Below, in pieces: positions 1 to 12,647 of a stretch of DNA of 64,000 bases. Source of the stretch: Hymenoscyphus infarciens. Taxonomy: Eukaryota > Ascomycota > Leotiomycetes > Helotiales > Helotiaceae. The stretch spans positions 36,981 through 100,980 of the forward strand of contig LLCB01000220.1 in assembly GCA_001414345.1 (NCBI GenBank), written 5' to 3'. A program made the translations under genes and the position numbers. Positions within the stretch are counted from its first letter, which is position 1. Each line of letters starts with the position of its first letter. Below the pieces are notes generated by a model, which had not been told where the DNA came from, did no database searches, and was given only the letters and a program-made list of their open reading frames with translations.

Positions 1-308
1 CCCAAGATTCGTCACCACATTCAATGTTTGCATGATAGAATTGTTGCTTTCCTCTGTTTACAGCTTCCCTTTGATTCGTTACTTTTTCTGAACGTGCTCG
101 ATGAGGTCTTTGATCCCTACCTAATAATTATGCGGGGAATGGCCAGTGCGTAAGGATGAGCATTCGCATTGGGAGTTGATGTTGATGGCCAACTTGAGGG
201 CTGCTGTATAAGTATACGGTGACTTCTTCTGATTTCTTGGGGCAGTAACGTCTTTTTTAGGCCTAACTCTCATTCTCGGACTCTGTTCCGACCACGTTCT
301 TTTTAAAT
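1..308. other. left-edge non-coding stretch
   Basis: No coding frame of note is seen. The stretch lies directly upstream of the laccase relic and probably held its promoter. A TATA-like run lies at about 208-216 and another AT run sits just before the laccase start codon. Nothing else is recognised. Confidence 0.5.
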
Positions 309-2372
309 ATGAAGTGTTTAATTGTTACTTCCACTCTTTTTGCATTTTCATTTGTGCTTGGGATTCCAAAGGAAAATAATTTGCTGCCTCGCGCGAGTTG
401 TGAACATACAGCGACCTCGAGGAACTGTTAGGGGGATTACGATAATAATACTGATTATAGTACCGTTATTCCCGACTGGAGTAACTAGAGAAGTAGATTG
501 AACCTTGAACCCGAATCATGTCTGGAACTCATAATCATTTCAGTATTGGCTTGCGTGTCACTCTTGCGCCTAGCGGAGATTCTCGAGAGGTATTGGGTTT
601 TCAATGGGAGTTATCCGGGTCCAATCATCACCGCGGATTGGGGAGATAATCTTATTATCCATGTAAGTAATGAACTAATATATATTGGGTATGGAGAATG
701 GTCAGGAAACTCTGCTTTGGGCACACTTATTGACTGGAGTGATTTATAGAACCGCAATCCATTGGCACGGAATTAGACAGCTTAATTCAAACCAATACGA
801 CGGTACTTCCCCCCCCCCCCCTCGTCCGTTCACATCTAACAAAAAAACAGGAGTTTCAGGCGTAACCCAATGCCCAATCGCCCCGGGAAAATCAATGACC
901 TACAAGTTCCGCGCGGAACAATATGGAACAGTAGATCCATCCTTAAAAATCCACCAATCGACCCCAATACTGAAATTATCCAGACCTGGTACCACTCACA
1001 CCTTTCCCTCCAAGCAGCCGAGGGATTGACGGGAGGAAGAATCATCAACGGCCCGTCAATTGCGAACTACGATGAAGATCTCGGAACTACGCTTTTAACA
1101 GATTGATCCCACACTTCAGCCTTTGATGCGTGGAAATCCTCTGGGATTTACGGTCTGGAAATTGCGACGCAGAATGGGCTTATTAATGGGAGTAATACTT
1201 TTGATTTTGACGAATCGACTGATGCTGCTTGTATCAGAGGTGGGAAAATGTATGAAACTAGTTTTCTGGCTAGGAAGAAATATCGCATTAGACTTGTGGG
1301 TAGTCAGGCGGATGGATATGGTATATCAAGTTTACGATTGATAAACATATGCTCACTATTATCGCTAATAATCTCGTTCCCATCGTTCCTTACAATACTA
1401 CGAATGTTATTCTCGCCTCCGGTCAACGCTACGATATCATCGTCACCGCGGACCAAGACTCTGGGAATTTCTGGCCTCGATCACTCCTCTAAACATCTTG
1501 TAATTTCATCTCCAACGACAAGGCAGATGATGTCCTTGGTACTATTCGATATGAAGGCGCGGATACGAGTACGGCGTATGATATCAGCAATTCTCGTGGC
1601 GATGAGCCAAAGGAAAGTTTGGTTCCTTGGTTGAAAATTGCGGTTGGTGCGGCGTATAGTCAGGAGGAGTTGGCGCTGGGGTTTACCTATGAGGTTTGGA
1701 ATGGGTTTAAATTCCATTGGACTGTTAATATGAAATGCCTGGAAAACGACTGGGTACAACCCACGCTTCACATTGTTGATGATGGAGGGAGTGTATATCC
1801 GACTGATAGTAATATTGTTGATGTTGTTGCTCAGAACCAAGTACGTCCAGCCTTCACTCCTTCTATTCCATCATTTTACTAATTGGAGTAGTGGGTATAC
1901 TTCGTGATCCAAGACCCGGTAATGGTGGTGCTTACCATCCTATTTATTTACACGGCCATGAATTCTATGTTCTTGCTCGAGGGTATGGGGTTTTCGTTCC
2001 GTATCTTACGTCGTTGAATTTAGAGAAAACGTCGAGGAGGGATACGGCTACGTTGAATGGGTATGTTTTTTGGTGTTCCTTTTTCGAAACCCGTTCCATA
2101 ATGGTGTTGTTGAGCAAACGAAAGGCGGATTTAATTCGGAGATTTGAAATTTGATCCTAGATGAGATCGGATGCTAATGAGATATAGGACTTGGGTTAAT
2201 GCATTGCCATATCGCATGACATGCTTCTCAAGGGTTCGCGCTTTAGTTTGTGGAGAGGGAGAGTGATATCGCTGCTACGATTGATGGGCCGGCTTTGTTG
2301 AATGATGCTTGTACTGCTTGGGGTGAGTATGTTCCAAAGCAGAGGTTTGAGCAGGATGATTCTGGGATTTGA
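309..2372 (+). pseudogene. asco-laccase (multicopper oxidase) pseudogene, RIP-damaged
   Basis: Relic of a secreted laccase, a four-copper oxidase of phenols. The start codon at 309 opens a good signal peptide (MKCLIVTSTLFAFSFVLG). All four copper-ligand motifs can be read: HWHG at 760-771, WYHSH at 987-1001, HPIYLHGHEF at 1935-1964 and HCHIA*H from 2202. The last frame ends DSGI then stop at 2370-2372, which matches the C-terminal plug typical of ascomycete laccases. The gene is broken. The codon after SRNC, expected to be Trp, is TAG near 428. The frame shifts near 476. The Trp in HCHIAWH is TGA at 2217-2219, and a nearby Gln codon is TAG. Intron borders survive (1841-1889 with a TACTAAT branch site; about 2059-2187). 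Trp-to-stop and CAG-to-TAG changes are the nonsense mutations RIP makes. Other multicopper oxidases are less likely because of the DSGI end. Family assignment is firm; loss of function is very likely. Confidence 0.93.
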
Positions 2373-3458
2373 AGATAGAGAGTGGTGGTTGTGGGATAAT
2401 ATTGGAATGTGAGATTCCTTCCATTCCTCAAATATATAGTTTTCCCATGCACTAGAGCTGGGCCAGCAACAGTAACTTTAGACATACTAGAATGAGGCTG
2501 ATGAGCTGCAAGAAGTCCCAGTCCTTTTTAAATGCAGAGAAATAAATGCGTATTTGAGGGCGGGAGAGATATAAAGCTATGTATATGCCAAAGATCTTTC
2601 TGTCTCCAGATTAGCTTTTGAATACGATGGCTCGCGGCAGGGAAATGGCAAGAGAGCCGGACTTTCCTCTAGGTACACCTTTGCCTTTTATAATATATGG
2701 GCGACAACGTTTAGGTTTGGAAGAATCGGGAAATCGAATTCTCAAGTCTTCTAGATTCTCTCGTAGGACTTTTGAAATTGTGTCAGAATTCTAGGGGGTG
2801 TACGCAGAGTAAAGTCCGGAATCTCATGCAAGAAGCTTATCAGAGCGGGCGACTTCGATATGATCATAATCCTTTAATTTTCCCCCTATTCTTCCTTTAT
2901 CAAATCTCGATTTGAAAACAAAAACCTTTTTAAAGTTATTTGCATTTAATTTGATCACAACAGTGCATCTCCTCTTAAACCCGTCATCGCGCTCGGCATC
3001 AAAAAGTTCCCAGGGACCGAAGAATGCCAAGAAACCCTTCCGGAATATCCGCAACAAAAGCATCTCGATCTCGATCAATAAACAAAACATTTCTCCCTCA
3101 AAACTTCCAAACACCCTCTTGTCACTTTTCCAAACTGCAGAATTAATTCCCAAGCATTTCGACAACATAAAAGATTCTTTTAGGAGAGTTTCATTCGTGT
3201 GGCGTGTAAACATCCCGAGTCTCCGGAACGTTCGGCGATAAACAAACCAGGATTTTCTCTCACGCACCACTGGCAAGTAACCTCGTAACCAGGCAAGGGT
3301 TGCAGGGAGATTTATCATCAAAAGACATCCGCTTTCTTATGCGGTGAAGCTTTCTCACTTTTCATCTAAAAGAAATCTTTTTCACGTCAAAATTTGTGTT
3401 TGGACTCTTCAATACCAACGCTGAAGAATCCTCCCTTGCTTACAGCTCTCCACATAAA
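2373..3458. other. intergenic, no recognised gene
   Basis: Between the laccase relic and the membrane-protein gene. Open frames exist on both strands at about 2824-3321 (165 codons on minus, 109 on plus). They overlap each other, have no recognisable domain and lack a convincing start context, so I do not call them. The last roughly 100 bases are the likely promoter and 5' leader of the next gene. Confidence 0.5.
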
Positions 3459-4194
3459 ATGGCACGATCTTCGAAATCCCAGTGAGTAATCGTCCCACAC
3501 CAACGATGGATTCTTGCTTACACTCGAAAATAGGAAACTTACATTGGCACTGGCACTCACGACATTTGCTACAAATACCGTTTCTCTGATACTCCTTTCC
3601 CAATCTTATGATGAACTGAAAGATCCTTTCGGTCTCACCCAAACTTTTGGGTGGTACCTACATGTCTCGAGTATATTCTCACTCTTCGGATTTATCGGTG
3701 CTATAAGAGTAAGTTTCACCCGGAATTCAGTGTTCTCTCTGCACTTATTTTTCCCTTCCATACTTTCCCTCTCATTCACGTATCTCATACTAATAACCAA
3801 ACAGCAAGACGCACTAACCCTCCAAATATTCTCGAACTTCCTCCTGGGAGACAGCATTCTCAGCAACTTAATAAGAGTCCTCCTTCTCAACGGGGTGCCG
3901 GACTTTAAAATCTCAGACACCATATGTCTGAAATCTGAACAAACACCATTGAATTCTCGCTCTGAAGATGGGTGTACGAAGATTGTCACTTCAAGTCAGG
4001 TGTTACTTACGGTCGCTTGTGTGGTAGTTACCGGGGTGCAATTCTTTGGAGCGTTGGCGTGTAAGAGGTATGCGTTGGTGTTAAGGGAGAAGGGAGAGGA
4101 GGAAAGGAGAGTGTTAGTTGTGGAGGAGGGATTGGAGGAGGGTGTTCTGATAGATTTTGAAGAGGTCGAGGAGGCTGGTGGGGTGAAGGATTGA
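3459..4194 (+). CDS. small four-pass membrane protein, function unknown
   Basis: Three exons: 3459-3481, 3534-3708 and 3805-4194, giving 195 aa. Intron 1 (52 nt) runs GTGAGT to TAG with a CTTAC branch-like motif. Intron 2 (96 nt) runs GTAAGT to CAG with a perfect ACTAAT branch site. It is a multiple of three, so reading through it still gives an open frame. The start at 3459 gives MARSSKSQ, then hydrophobic segments at about residues 9-30, 48-66, 68-92 and 130-155. A short Cys-containing loop lies between the third and fourth. The acidic C-terminal tail (many Glu, about residues 160-195) is probably cytosolic. The layout resembles small uncharacterised tetraspan-like proteins common in Leotiomycetes, some ending in the same acidic tail. 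I know no assigned function. The intact frame and clean splice sites next to decayed DNA suggest a functional gene. Confidence 0.8.
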
Positions 4195-7100
4195 AGTGCT
4201 GTGAGGATGGGAAATTCATTCAGTATTTCTACATCGAGGTGTAGTAAAGTTATTCCTCGCGGTTGTTGCAAACCACCTTATGATTGGGAGAAAGCCAAGA
4301 GGTATTTGGTGGAAATGCGAGGGGAGGGGATGTGGAGATCGAGGCTAGAAGTCGTCTCGTTGAAAACGGAGGCGGGATTTTTGAAGGGAACTACGAGGAG
4401 GGGGAGTCATTGAACGCCCTGCTATGGGGTCACGGATGATATGAATTATGAAAGGGGATTGTAATATAGTTGGACCGGTGGTAATTGCTTAATTGTATAT
4501 AGAAAAATGGAATCCAGGAAATGGAATACTTCACTCACTTCCATCCCGAGCCAAAGTAAGATTCACTTAACTGGACGCAGGCATTCCCTTTGGTAAGACC
4601 GTCAGTCATTAAATTAATTAAATTATACAACAAGTGTTGAGCAATTAAGGTTAAAAATATGACACTTACACAAGACATAAAATAAACAAATTATATGTTA
4701 CTATATTCAAACAATTCAATTATTCCAGACTTTTAGCACTCGATATTCAAAGAGATAATGTTTAGATTTAGAGTGAATGAGAACACGAAGTCCTATAAGT
4801 TAAACTGTGAGATGTTAAAAATGTGTCTGCAGTTGAGTATCATCTACTTTCGAGAGTAAGGTTATATTATGTTCTTTTAAGATATCTTAGAAAATAAAGC
4901 ACTATGTAAAATGTTATAATAATTAAAAGACTTGTATTCTTGTAATTATATATATTTGACTTTATTGTTTTTTAAAGAGTTGAACAAAAACGAGGGAAAA
5001 CTAATTTTACAGAACACTAATATTACCCTTACATATTATGAGATCTTATTCCGGACTCGGTTCTTCTATCTTAAGTAAACATTGTTATTATGTACTTCTT
5101 AACATTATACTTAGTCCACGTAAACATCACAACCTGTTTTCACCTCAGCTAAGTTTAGGGAGAACATGTTATCAGAACTAAGCACGTTTATTGATTATCA
5201 AACTTGCTGTCGAAATCAAGTCATACTTTCATATAATTTAAGGTTTGCCTTGGTTTTGGGATCAGTGGAGCTTTACGATCTCTTGTACCCCTCCTATGCG
5301 CTTTGAACTCTTCTAAGGCAAGCATTATACCATGGACTCTCAGTGCGTTTGAATAGACCCTCTCCGTGTAATATAGCTTGTATTAGGGGAAGCAACTTCA
5401 AATCTATTCTTAAGTTAGCATCACACGAGTTTACACGCTAGTTGCATTCACTACTCAACTTCAACGAGAGGCCAACACCCACCAACTCCTAGCTTAAAGT
5501 TGAGTTATTGTGTGGTATGTTACATCACCCGAGCGGGTTAAATAGCGCCAACTCGTGAAAGTCCCAAAATGAAAATATTCAAGCCAATTATGGTGGTTTA
5601 CCAGGTTCCACTCATCAGCTTGCTCCATGATCATCAAGAGAAAGAGAACATAAATTGGAATTTATTATCAACATCAATTTCCACTTAAATTACAGTTTTT
5701 CCTCTGAACGCATCACACAAAACATATGGTGGTAGACGCGAGAATGGTCGGGCTTTAAACGAGAGTTTTTCAGGTACTATGCTCTACGGAAATGCAAAAG
5801 TTAAATTTTTCTTATAACATGAACATTTAAGCTGTTGCTTATCTCTTTGTGGAGTTTCGATCTTTTCGAAGTATGTTTATAGACAGCCATGTCTCACTTC
5901 GCTGGGAAGTCTAAAGACTTATATTAAGACCTACTCTGGTTCTCTAGAGTTAGTTTTTATACTTTATATCTTTTTTACTACGCTAAGTAAAGTCGACCTA
6001 CTTTGAATAGTTTCTAAGATCTTTTTCAAGTTTGAGTTAAGCACTATAACGATCTTTTTTATAATCGATATAGATGTAGAGTCTCTTAGAAAATTTCTAT
6101 ACGATATATACTATATATCTGACTTGAGTAGGACGGAAGAGATAGAGAATATAGTTTTAGAGATTTTAGAGATAAGCGAGGAGATAAAATATATTTCCAA
6201 GAACTCTACGAAGTTATAAGATTTCTAAAATATTAAACCGATAACATGAAAATATACTATGATAGGTGTACTGAGTTGTCTTAGATAGAATCCCTTATAT
6301 ATATAAGAATTAGTGAGTACGTAGGAAAGAAACTAAGCAGCTAGTACTAAATAGAGAAGAGTAGCGTGTAATTTCTAAGCTAGGTATTCTTTAGATAGAA
6401 ATAGGGGTTTGCTAATAAGGTTTTTATTCTTAAAAGTTAATAAATTTAGATTTATCTTATAAAAAACACAGAATTATATTAGTGACCTCTACCTTATTTA
6501 TTCTACTAAAAGTAAATAAAGGTTTAGAAAGAGTAGATTGATTAGTAATAGGCTACATCTTTAGGAAAAACCTTGAGTTATACTTTAAACTTCTACCTAA
6601 CTATCTGTCCCTTTAAAGTTTAGACAAACCGAAAAAAAGAATTTAGCTCCTAAACCTTGCAACTACTCCTTTGAAGTTCTTAAGTGGCAGTTGATTAAAA
6701 CGGATAGGGAATTGCTACCATTAAATTAAAACTCTTACGCTTTTGACAAAGGTACTGAATTCTTATGAATTAACTTTACTTAAACACAATATATTCCAGC
6801 CAGCTTCACAACTTTCACATTTTACATAATCCAAGTTCCAACGCTATTCATACCACTACAAAATTGAAAAGCAAAGACGACTAGAAATAATTTACAATCA
6901 ATACTATAACGCTTACTACTCAAACAGACCACTTAGGAGCAACTTGGACTCTAATTCAAAATTTAACTTTCCTACTCCTTTCTTTACATTTCTCCAACTC
7001 TCAACTGCCTAACTCTCAAATCTGCGCGAACGAAAAAGTAAAATTCGACGGTAAGAGAACATTCGATAGCAAGTAAGAAGTCGACGAATATACTTCACTC

Positions 7101-8085
7101 AGATGAATTCAACTCCCAAATTGAATAGCCCCCGGTATCTTCATTTCCAAAACCAAAATCTAACAAAACTTATCCTCCAGAAGCGGGCTGTACAGTAAAG
7201 TAGACAAGTACTAAGACACAACAGCCATCGTCGTCAACTTCAATGTTTGGATAATCTTATGTTCCGCTCCTTAGTAATCACTTTTCTGATTATCATCTAT
7301 CTACGTACTCTCAGCCACACTCTCAATATCCACCTTCTGCCAATTCTCTCTTATTTCGCCTCCCTTCACCGCCTGGTGCCTTCCAACCTATATAATCCTC
7401 TCTGCTACCCCCGTTTACTCTTCTAATAAAAAGAAAAGAATCCAGCAGAACAATCACTCTAGAGAGGATCCAGAGCCTCACTCCTACACATCTACTCACC
7501 ACTCCTAGATCTACACTCTCTAAAAAAACCTTTCTTCACTCTCTACGCTCCCTCATCTCAAAAAATGATTCAAAATACAAACGAAGATATGTAATTCAAC
7601 GATAGTAATCCTCTCAAAAGGTAAAATTTAGATACTAACGATTAAAAATTACTTCTAGCCATTCACCTAAGGACCAGTTAGAATCTTTCTATGTGAAGTA
7701 ATAGTGTTATATGAACTTTGAACAAGCGTACTAAAATCTTACGGCGAAGTATTGTGTTGAACCATATGAGAAAGTATCCGTCTTCTCTCTTCGACTTCTA
7801 GATCCGCGACGACGACAACGACGGTCTCAGCGCCGACATCGTTGACCTACCCTCTTCTCCGAAGTATAGGACTTGAATGGCAGGGATGATGGAGACAAGA
7901 TATTATGTCATGTTTTCTTTAAAGATAAAGATGTATTAACTAGAATTTGAAAATTAATCTGAATGAAGGAAGTTTGCCGAAGACTCAAATTCTGCTGATG
8001 TGTTACTGCTGTTGAATCCTAACCTTTTGTCCTCTCGTTGTTTTTTATAAGAGAAGTAGATTCAAATTCTAAAATCTAAGTCTAG
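4195..8085. other. AT-rich gene-free region
   Basis: The first roughly 200 bases probably include the 3' UTR of the membrane-protein gene. The rest is AT-rich with stops in all frames. About 5930-6500 is the most decayed part (TA-dominated, few CpA) and looks like a RIPed repeat, but I found no terminal repeats there. About 6790-7560 is unusually G-poor on the plus strand. No gene or RNA is recognised. Confidence 0.5.
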
Positions 8086-9389
8086 GCTACTCTCAGTGTT
8101 TTGGGTTTCCCCGCCTAATCTGTTATCCTATCCTACCTTAACGATTCTTCTCCTTCCTACCTCTATTTTAAGGCTATCCCGCCTAATCCTATCCTAATAT
8201 ATCACTTCTCCTAGCCACTCCGATCCTATTCCGAAATTTGTTCCGCCTATCCTTTCCTATCCGAGGTATTAGAGTAGCCTTTCCTAGCCTATAAGGGAGG
8301 CTAGGCAAGGTATATACTAGCCTTAAATATATTATTTATAGTATTATTAGTAGATTTAGTAAGAGTAGTACTACCTAAGAAAAGCAGATAATATTACTTC
8401 GTCTTAGGTATAATAATTATAGTAGAAGTAAAAGAAACCTCTATAAAAATCGGCTAAAAACCCTAGTAGCTTATAAAATCTATAGTAATTATTATACCTA
8501 GGACGAAGTAGTCTCTAATTAGTACCTAAAAACAGGGGTTTTACTATAGTAAATTAAGTACCTAGTAGAGCACTTAATTTAGTACTATTTAAAAGGACTT
8601 AGAAAGTAAGTAGGTTATTACTAATCTACTAGAATAATATATTTATTTATTTATTTATTACTATTTAACGTCAGACGGAGTCTAGATCGCGTGGTCTAGG
8701 TTCTTAAAAAGTCTTAAAGGAGGGCAAATGACGCTAGAGGGGTGCTCTAGGCTATAGAGGGCGTAAACGAGTAAGCTAATTTATAAAAGATAGTTTAAAG
8801 AGAAGCTCTACTTTTAGAATAGCTCTTATTCTTAAATAGTTTAATAAGTTAGAAGAAGATAAAGGAGATATATAAAAGTATAAGAGAGAGGAGAGAGATA
8901 AAGTAATTAAACTATCTTAAGAGATAGATTTTTATAAAGAATTTAGTCTTAGTATAGACCTTATAAAAGAGTTCCTTAGACCTAGGTTTAAAGAGGAGTT
9001 AAGGCTTTCTCTTAGCCTTAGCTAATAGCCTTAGGTCCTTCTTATTTATAAGCCTATAAAAGAGTAGGTAGAATTGTGTCTTTGCTTTCTTATATTTACA
9101 GTTCCCTAACTCTAGAAGTATATTAAGGTAGAAGAAGCGAAGGTAGTATACTATAAAGTCTCTATAGCTAGTATAAGCTATAATTAGCTAAGCTAGGACC
9201 TTTCTTAGTAGCTTAAAGGTCCTAGGCTTTAAAGACTAGGAAGTAAGACCTAGCCTCTTATAGGTGTCTAAGAGCGTAGTCTACTAGAGTTAATTTATAA
9301 GCTTAATTCCTATCTCCTTAGCCTTACGATTAAGTATAGTAGTATAAAGTAAGAGGTAGAAGCTAGAAGGAGGAGTTAAGTAAGCTACT

Positions 9390-12300
9390 TTCCCTATAGC
9401 TTAGTTAGCTATTATATTACTATAGATTCTTATATAACTAGGGCACTATCTTATTTAAATTTTCCTAGAGTATAGCTAGGTAAAGTTAAAAACCTTATTA
9501 AAGGTTTCTTATAATTGTGACGGCATGCCGTCATCCTAGATAGCTGGGAGTACCTGCCACATATAAGGTTTCGGCAGTTGTTGTCTTACATTGTCTGTTT
9601 TAGGAAGGTTACGTACGTCCGGGCTTTCGGACGTACTTCGTAGGGTTCGGGCTTTTATATTAGCCGACGTATGTCGTTGTTCGGTTTCGTATATTAGCAT
9701 CGTTCAGAGCTGTCTTCGCTCTTTACCTTTAGTTTTCGCGTTAATAACCACGAATAGACTACTTTTCTACTCTACTCCTGCCTTGTTGTTACAATAATAT
9801 GCCGTAAGACTAGTAGGTTAGTTAGAGTATAGCTTTAAGGTTATTAAGATAAATCTAGCATTTTATAGCTAAGGACTAAAAAGGGGATCTAAGAGCTAGT
9901 TTAAGGCTAAGTAGAGCAGCTTTTGTCTTTATATTATAGATTTCTAAGGTTTTACTAAAAGGAAAGAGCTTTATATTTAATATAACCCCTTCTCTTATAA
10001 GGTATATATCTCCGCTAGTACTTTTATTATCTAAGTAAGAGCTATTAGTAAATATAACTAAGTCTATAGAAGGGACTAAGGTAAGGAATTTAAGGAATTT
10101 AGCTTTATAAGATTCTTTATTACTATTAAGGCTTAGACCTACTACTTTAAAAAGACAGGTTTATTAGTTAAAACCTCTATTTTATAGAAGGTCTTAAATT
10201 AGATTAATTTCTTCTAAGAGAGAGAGAGGTTAAGAAGACTAGTAAATAAGCCTAGCCTTTAAGTAAGAGTTATTTAGGTATTACTTAAGTAAGTAAGCTA
10301 AATTAAGATATTAGGTTCTAGCTTTAAAAGCTCTACCTTTAATAGTAAGAGTAATCTTAGTAGCTAATAAGCTAGATTCTATAAAGAGTACTAAGGTAGG
10401 AGTAGTTTTATAGACTAGGAGGATAATTCTAGTACACTTTATAACTACTCTATCTAAGAGTATTAAGTAATAGCTAATCTAGTTATTTATAGGGCTTATA
10501 CTATCTGTTTTCCTTATCTAGCCTAGGTACTAGGTCTTATATCTAAAGTAAATAATTAAAAGAATATAAGCTATAGTAGCTTATTTTAGGAGGTATAGAG
10601 AGGATCCTCTTACTATATTTATTATACTTTTAAGAGTATTAGCTATAAAGGTAGCTTTACTAGCTATTCTTTTAATATAGCTATAAAAAGTAAGATAAGG
10701 GTTAAAGAAGATACTAAGCTACTAAAGCTCTTCTATAAGCTCTATTATCTTTCTTTTAACTATAATAAGAGAAGGAGGTTAAATCCCTCTTCCTTTTTAC
10801 TTTCTTTTATAAGAGAAGTAGATAAGTTCTAACTTTTTAGTATTAAAGGTAATACTCTTGTCTATGCCCTACTTAAGTATACTAGTTACTTATTCTACGA
10901 GTAGTATAATATTCCCTACCTTTAAGAGTCTAGAAGTAAGTAGTCTAATATTATTAACGTAGCTAAATCTCTATACTACTAGAAGTAAGCTAACTCCTAG
11001 CCTAAATAGAGGTTAGATATATAATATAAAAAGGATTAATAAAATAGGCAAGTCTTAAGAAAGGCTGTATTTAAGTAAGATAGCGTCTCCTATCTCTCTA
11101 TTAAGCTTTACTTTTATAAATCTATTAGTTAAGAAGGAGGAGACCTATTCTATAAGGTAGTATAACTATTCTTATTCTCTAAGTCTTTTAATTAAGTAGC
11201 TAAGGAGTACTATATTAAAAGCCCTTTTAATATTAAGAGTAAGGAGAGAGGCTTCTTATTTATCTATAAGAGCTAACTTAATATTAAAGGTAAGGTAGGT
11301 AGTAAGGTCTATAGTAGCTCTTAGTAGAAGAGCGCTGAACTAGTTTTATCCTAAAATAGCGTGTTTAATAGCTATCTAAGAGACTTACTTAGTAAGAAGC
11401 CTTTTAAGCCCTTTTCTAAGAACTAAGAGTAGTATAATTAGCTAGTATACTTAAGAGGAAGATTTATCTTTCTTATTAAGCTTTAGAATAATAGTAATAA
11501 TAATAGTATAGAAGATCTTTAAGTAAAAGCTTATCTTAATATAGCCTTTAAATAAAAAGAAGATAAGGCTTAATATTTATAGCTAAGCTACTTTAAAAAC
11601 CTCTATTATAAGCTCGTCCTCTCTTAATATAGTTAAAGCTTTACTAAGGATTAATTTCTTAACCTTATATAAAGTAAGATTAGCTTATAAGAGAGACTAG
11701 GAAGTAGTAGTTAAGGTATTAAATAGAATATCCCTAACCTCGGCCTTATTTATAAGTAGCTCTTATACTAAGATCTTTTATTTTTCTTAAGTAGTAAAGC
11801 CTAATTAGCCTACTAAGTCTCTTAAAAGTAGGGACTTATAGACCCTAGTACTTTAGTACTACTTATAAATCTTAAAAACGTCTTTACTACTTATTACCTT
11901 ATTAATTAGACTATAGAAGTGTTCTCTCTTTGCTTTCTAGATCTCCTATCTTAGACTCTTATAGAGAGACTTTAAGGCTCGTAGGTTTATCCTACGTCTT
12001 TGTACTTACCTAGCCTCGGTAGCTACTATCTAATACTCCTTATTCTACTAAGAGTGTCTAAATTTATAACTAAGTCTTTACTTAATACTATAAAAGTATA
12101 CGCTATATACGCTCTTAGTAATAAATCCTACTAAGGCCTCTAGTAAATCAGTGTTTAGTTACTTTATAAGTTTAAATAGCTATTATATTTTAAGCTTACT
12201 TTAAAGAGTTACTTTAAAGGTTTTAGTATTAAGAGTACTAAGCTTTAAAAGTAGGTCCTTCTTTATTAGATTTCCTATATATAGGAGCTAAGTAAGAAGT

Positions 12301-12647
12301 AAGAGGTAATCTAAGCTATATTTAAAAGAGAGGTCTACCTTAGTAAAGGCTTCTCTTTAGAAGAGGTTACTAGAATAAAAGGCAAGGTTAAGAGTATTAC
12401 TAAGGTTATATATTTATATCCTAAGAGGGGTAGAAAGTTATAGCTCTCTATCCTCTACCTAGCTAATAAGTAGGGAGGACTATGTGCTTTCTTAGCCGAG
12501 GAAGTCTAGTTACTAGAGCTAGCTCTTTAAATTTAAGTCTCTAGCTATAAGAGTATTTGTAGTATAAATATGTTCTAAGTTAAGGATAAGGTTAATAGCC
12601 TCTCTAGCGCTCTTAGCGTCTAGAGGAGTATTATATATATTAAGGAT
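9390..12647 (-). pseudogene. LINE ORF2 remnant: endonuclease, reverse transcriptase, RNase H
   Basis: Endonuclease (about 12647-12524): ILNIYNTPLD, then ARDLNL, equivalent to the GDxN core with Gly changed to Arg. Reverse transcriptase (about 11246-10903): LTLNIKRAFNIV for TLDIKGAFDNV, then KVKLNREIGDA, and a YVNN box at 10961-10950 for YVDD. Both catalytic Asp codons are now Asn. RNase H (about 9448-9390): stop-CPSYIRIYSN for WCPSHIGIYGN, followed by an IAN core. The endonuclease and reverse transcriptase motifs are in the same frame (1,401 bp apart). The RNase H motif rejoins that frame when the 283 bp added by the solo LTR are subtracted (1,515 bp apart). Decay is therefore mostly point mutation. 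No active product is possible. Confidence 0.88.
9516..9793. mobile_element. solo LTR of an LTR retrotransposon, not RIPed
   Basis: 278 bp, starting TGTGACGG and ending TTGTTACA (TG...CA ends). A perfect 5-bp target duplication ATAAT lies at 9511-9515 and 9794-9798. Base composition contrasts sharply with the LINE around it: CpG, CpA and TpG are retained, whereas the host is TA-rich. That suggests insertion after the LINE was RIPed, or escape because it is short. Bases 9518-9533 form a perfect 16-bp palindrome, TGACGGCATGCCGTCA. The open frame within it is incidental. Orientation and superfamily (Gypsy or Copia) cannot be fixed from the LTR alone. Confidence 0.85.

Noticed and set aside
2824..3321. 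165-codon minus frame
   Set aside because: A 109-codon plus frame covers most of it, neither has a recognisable domain, and composition is ordinary noncoding.
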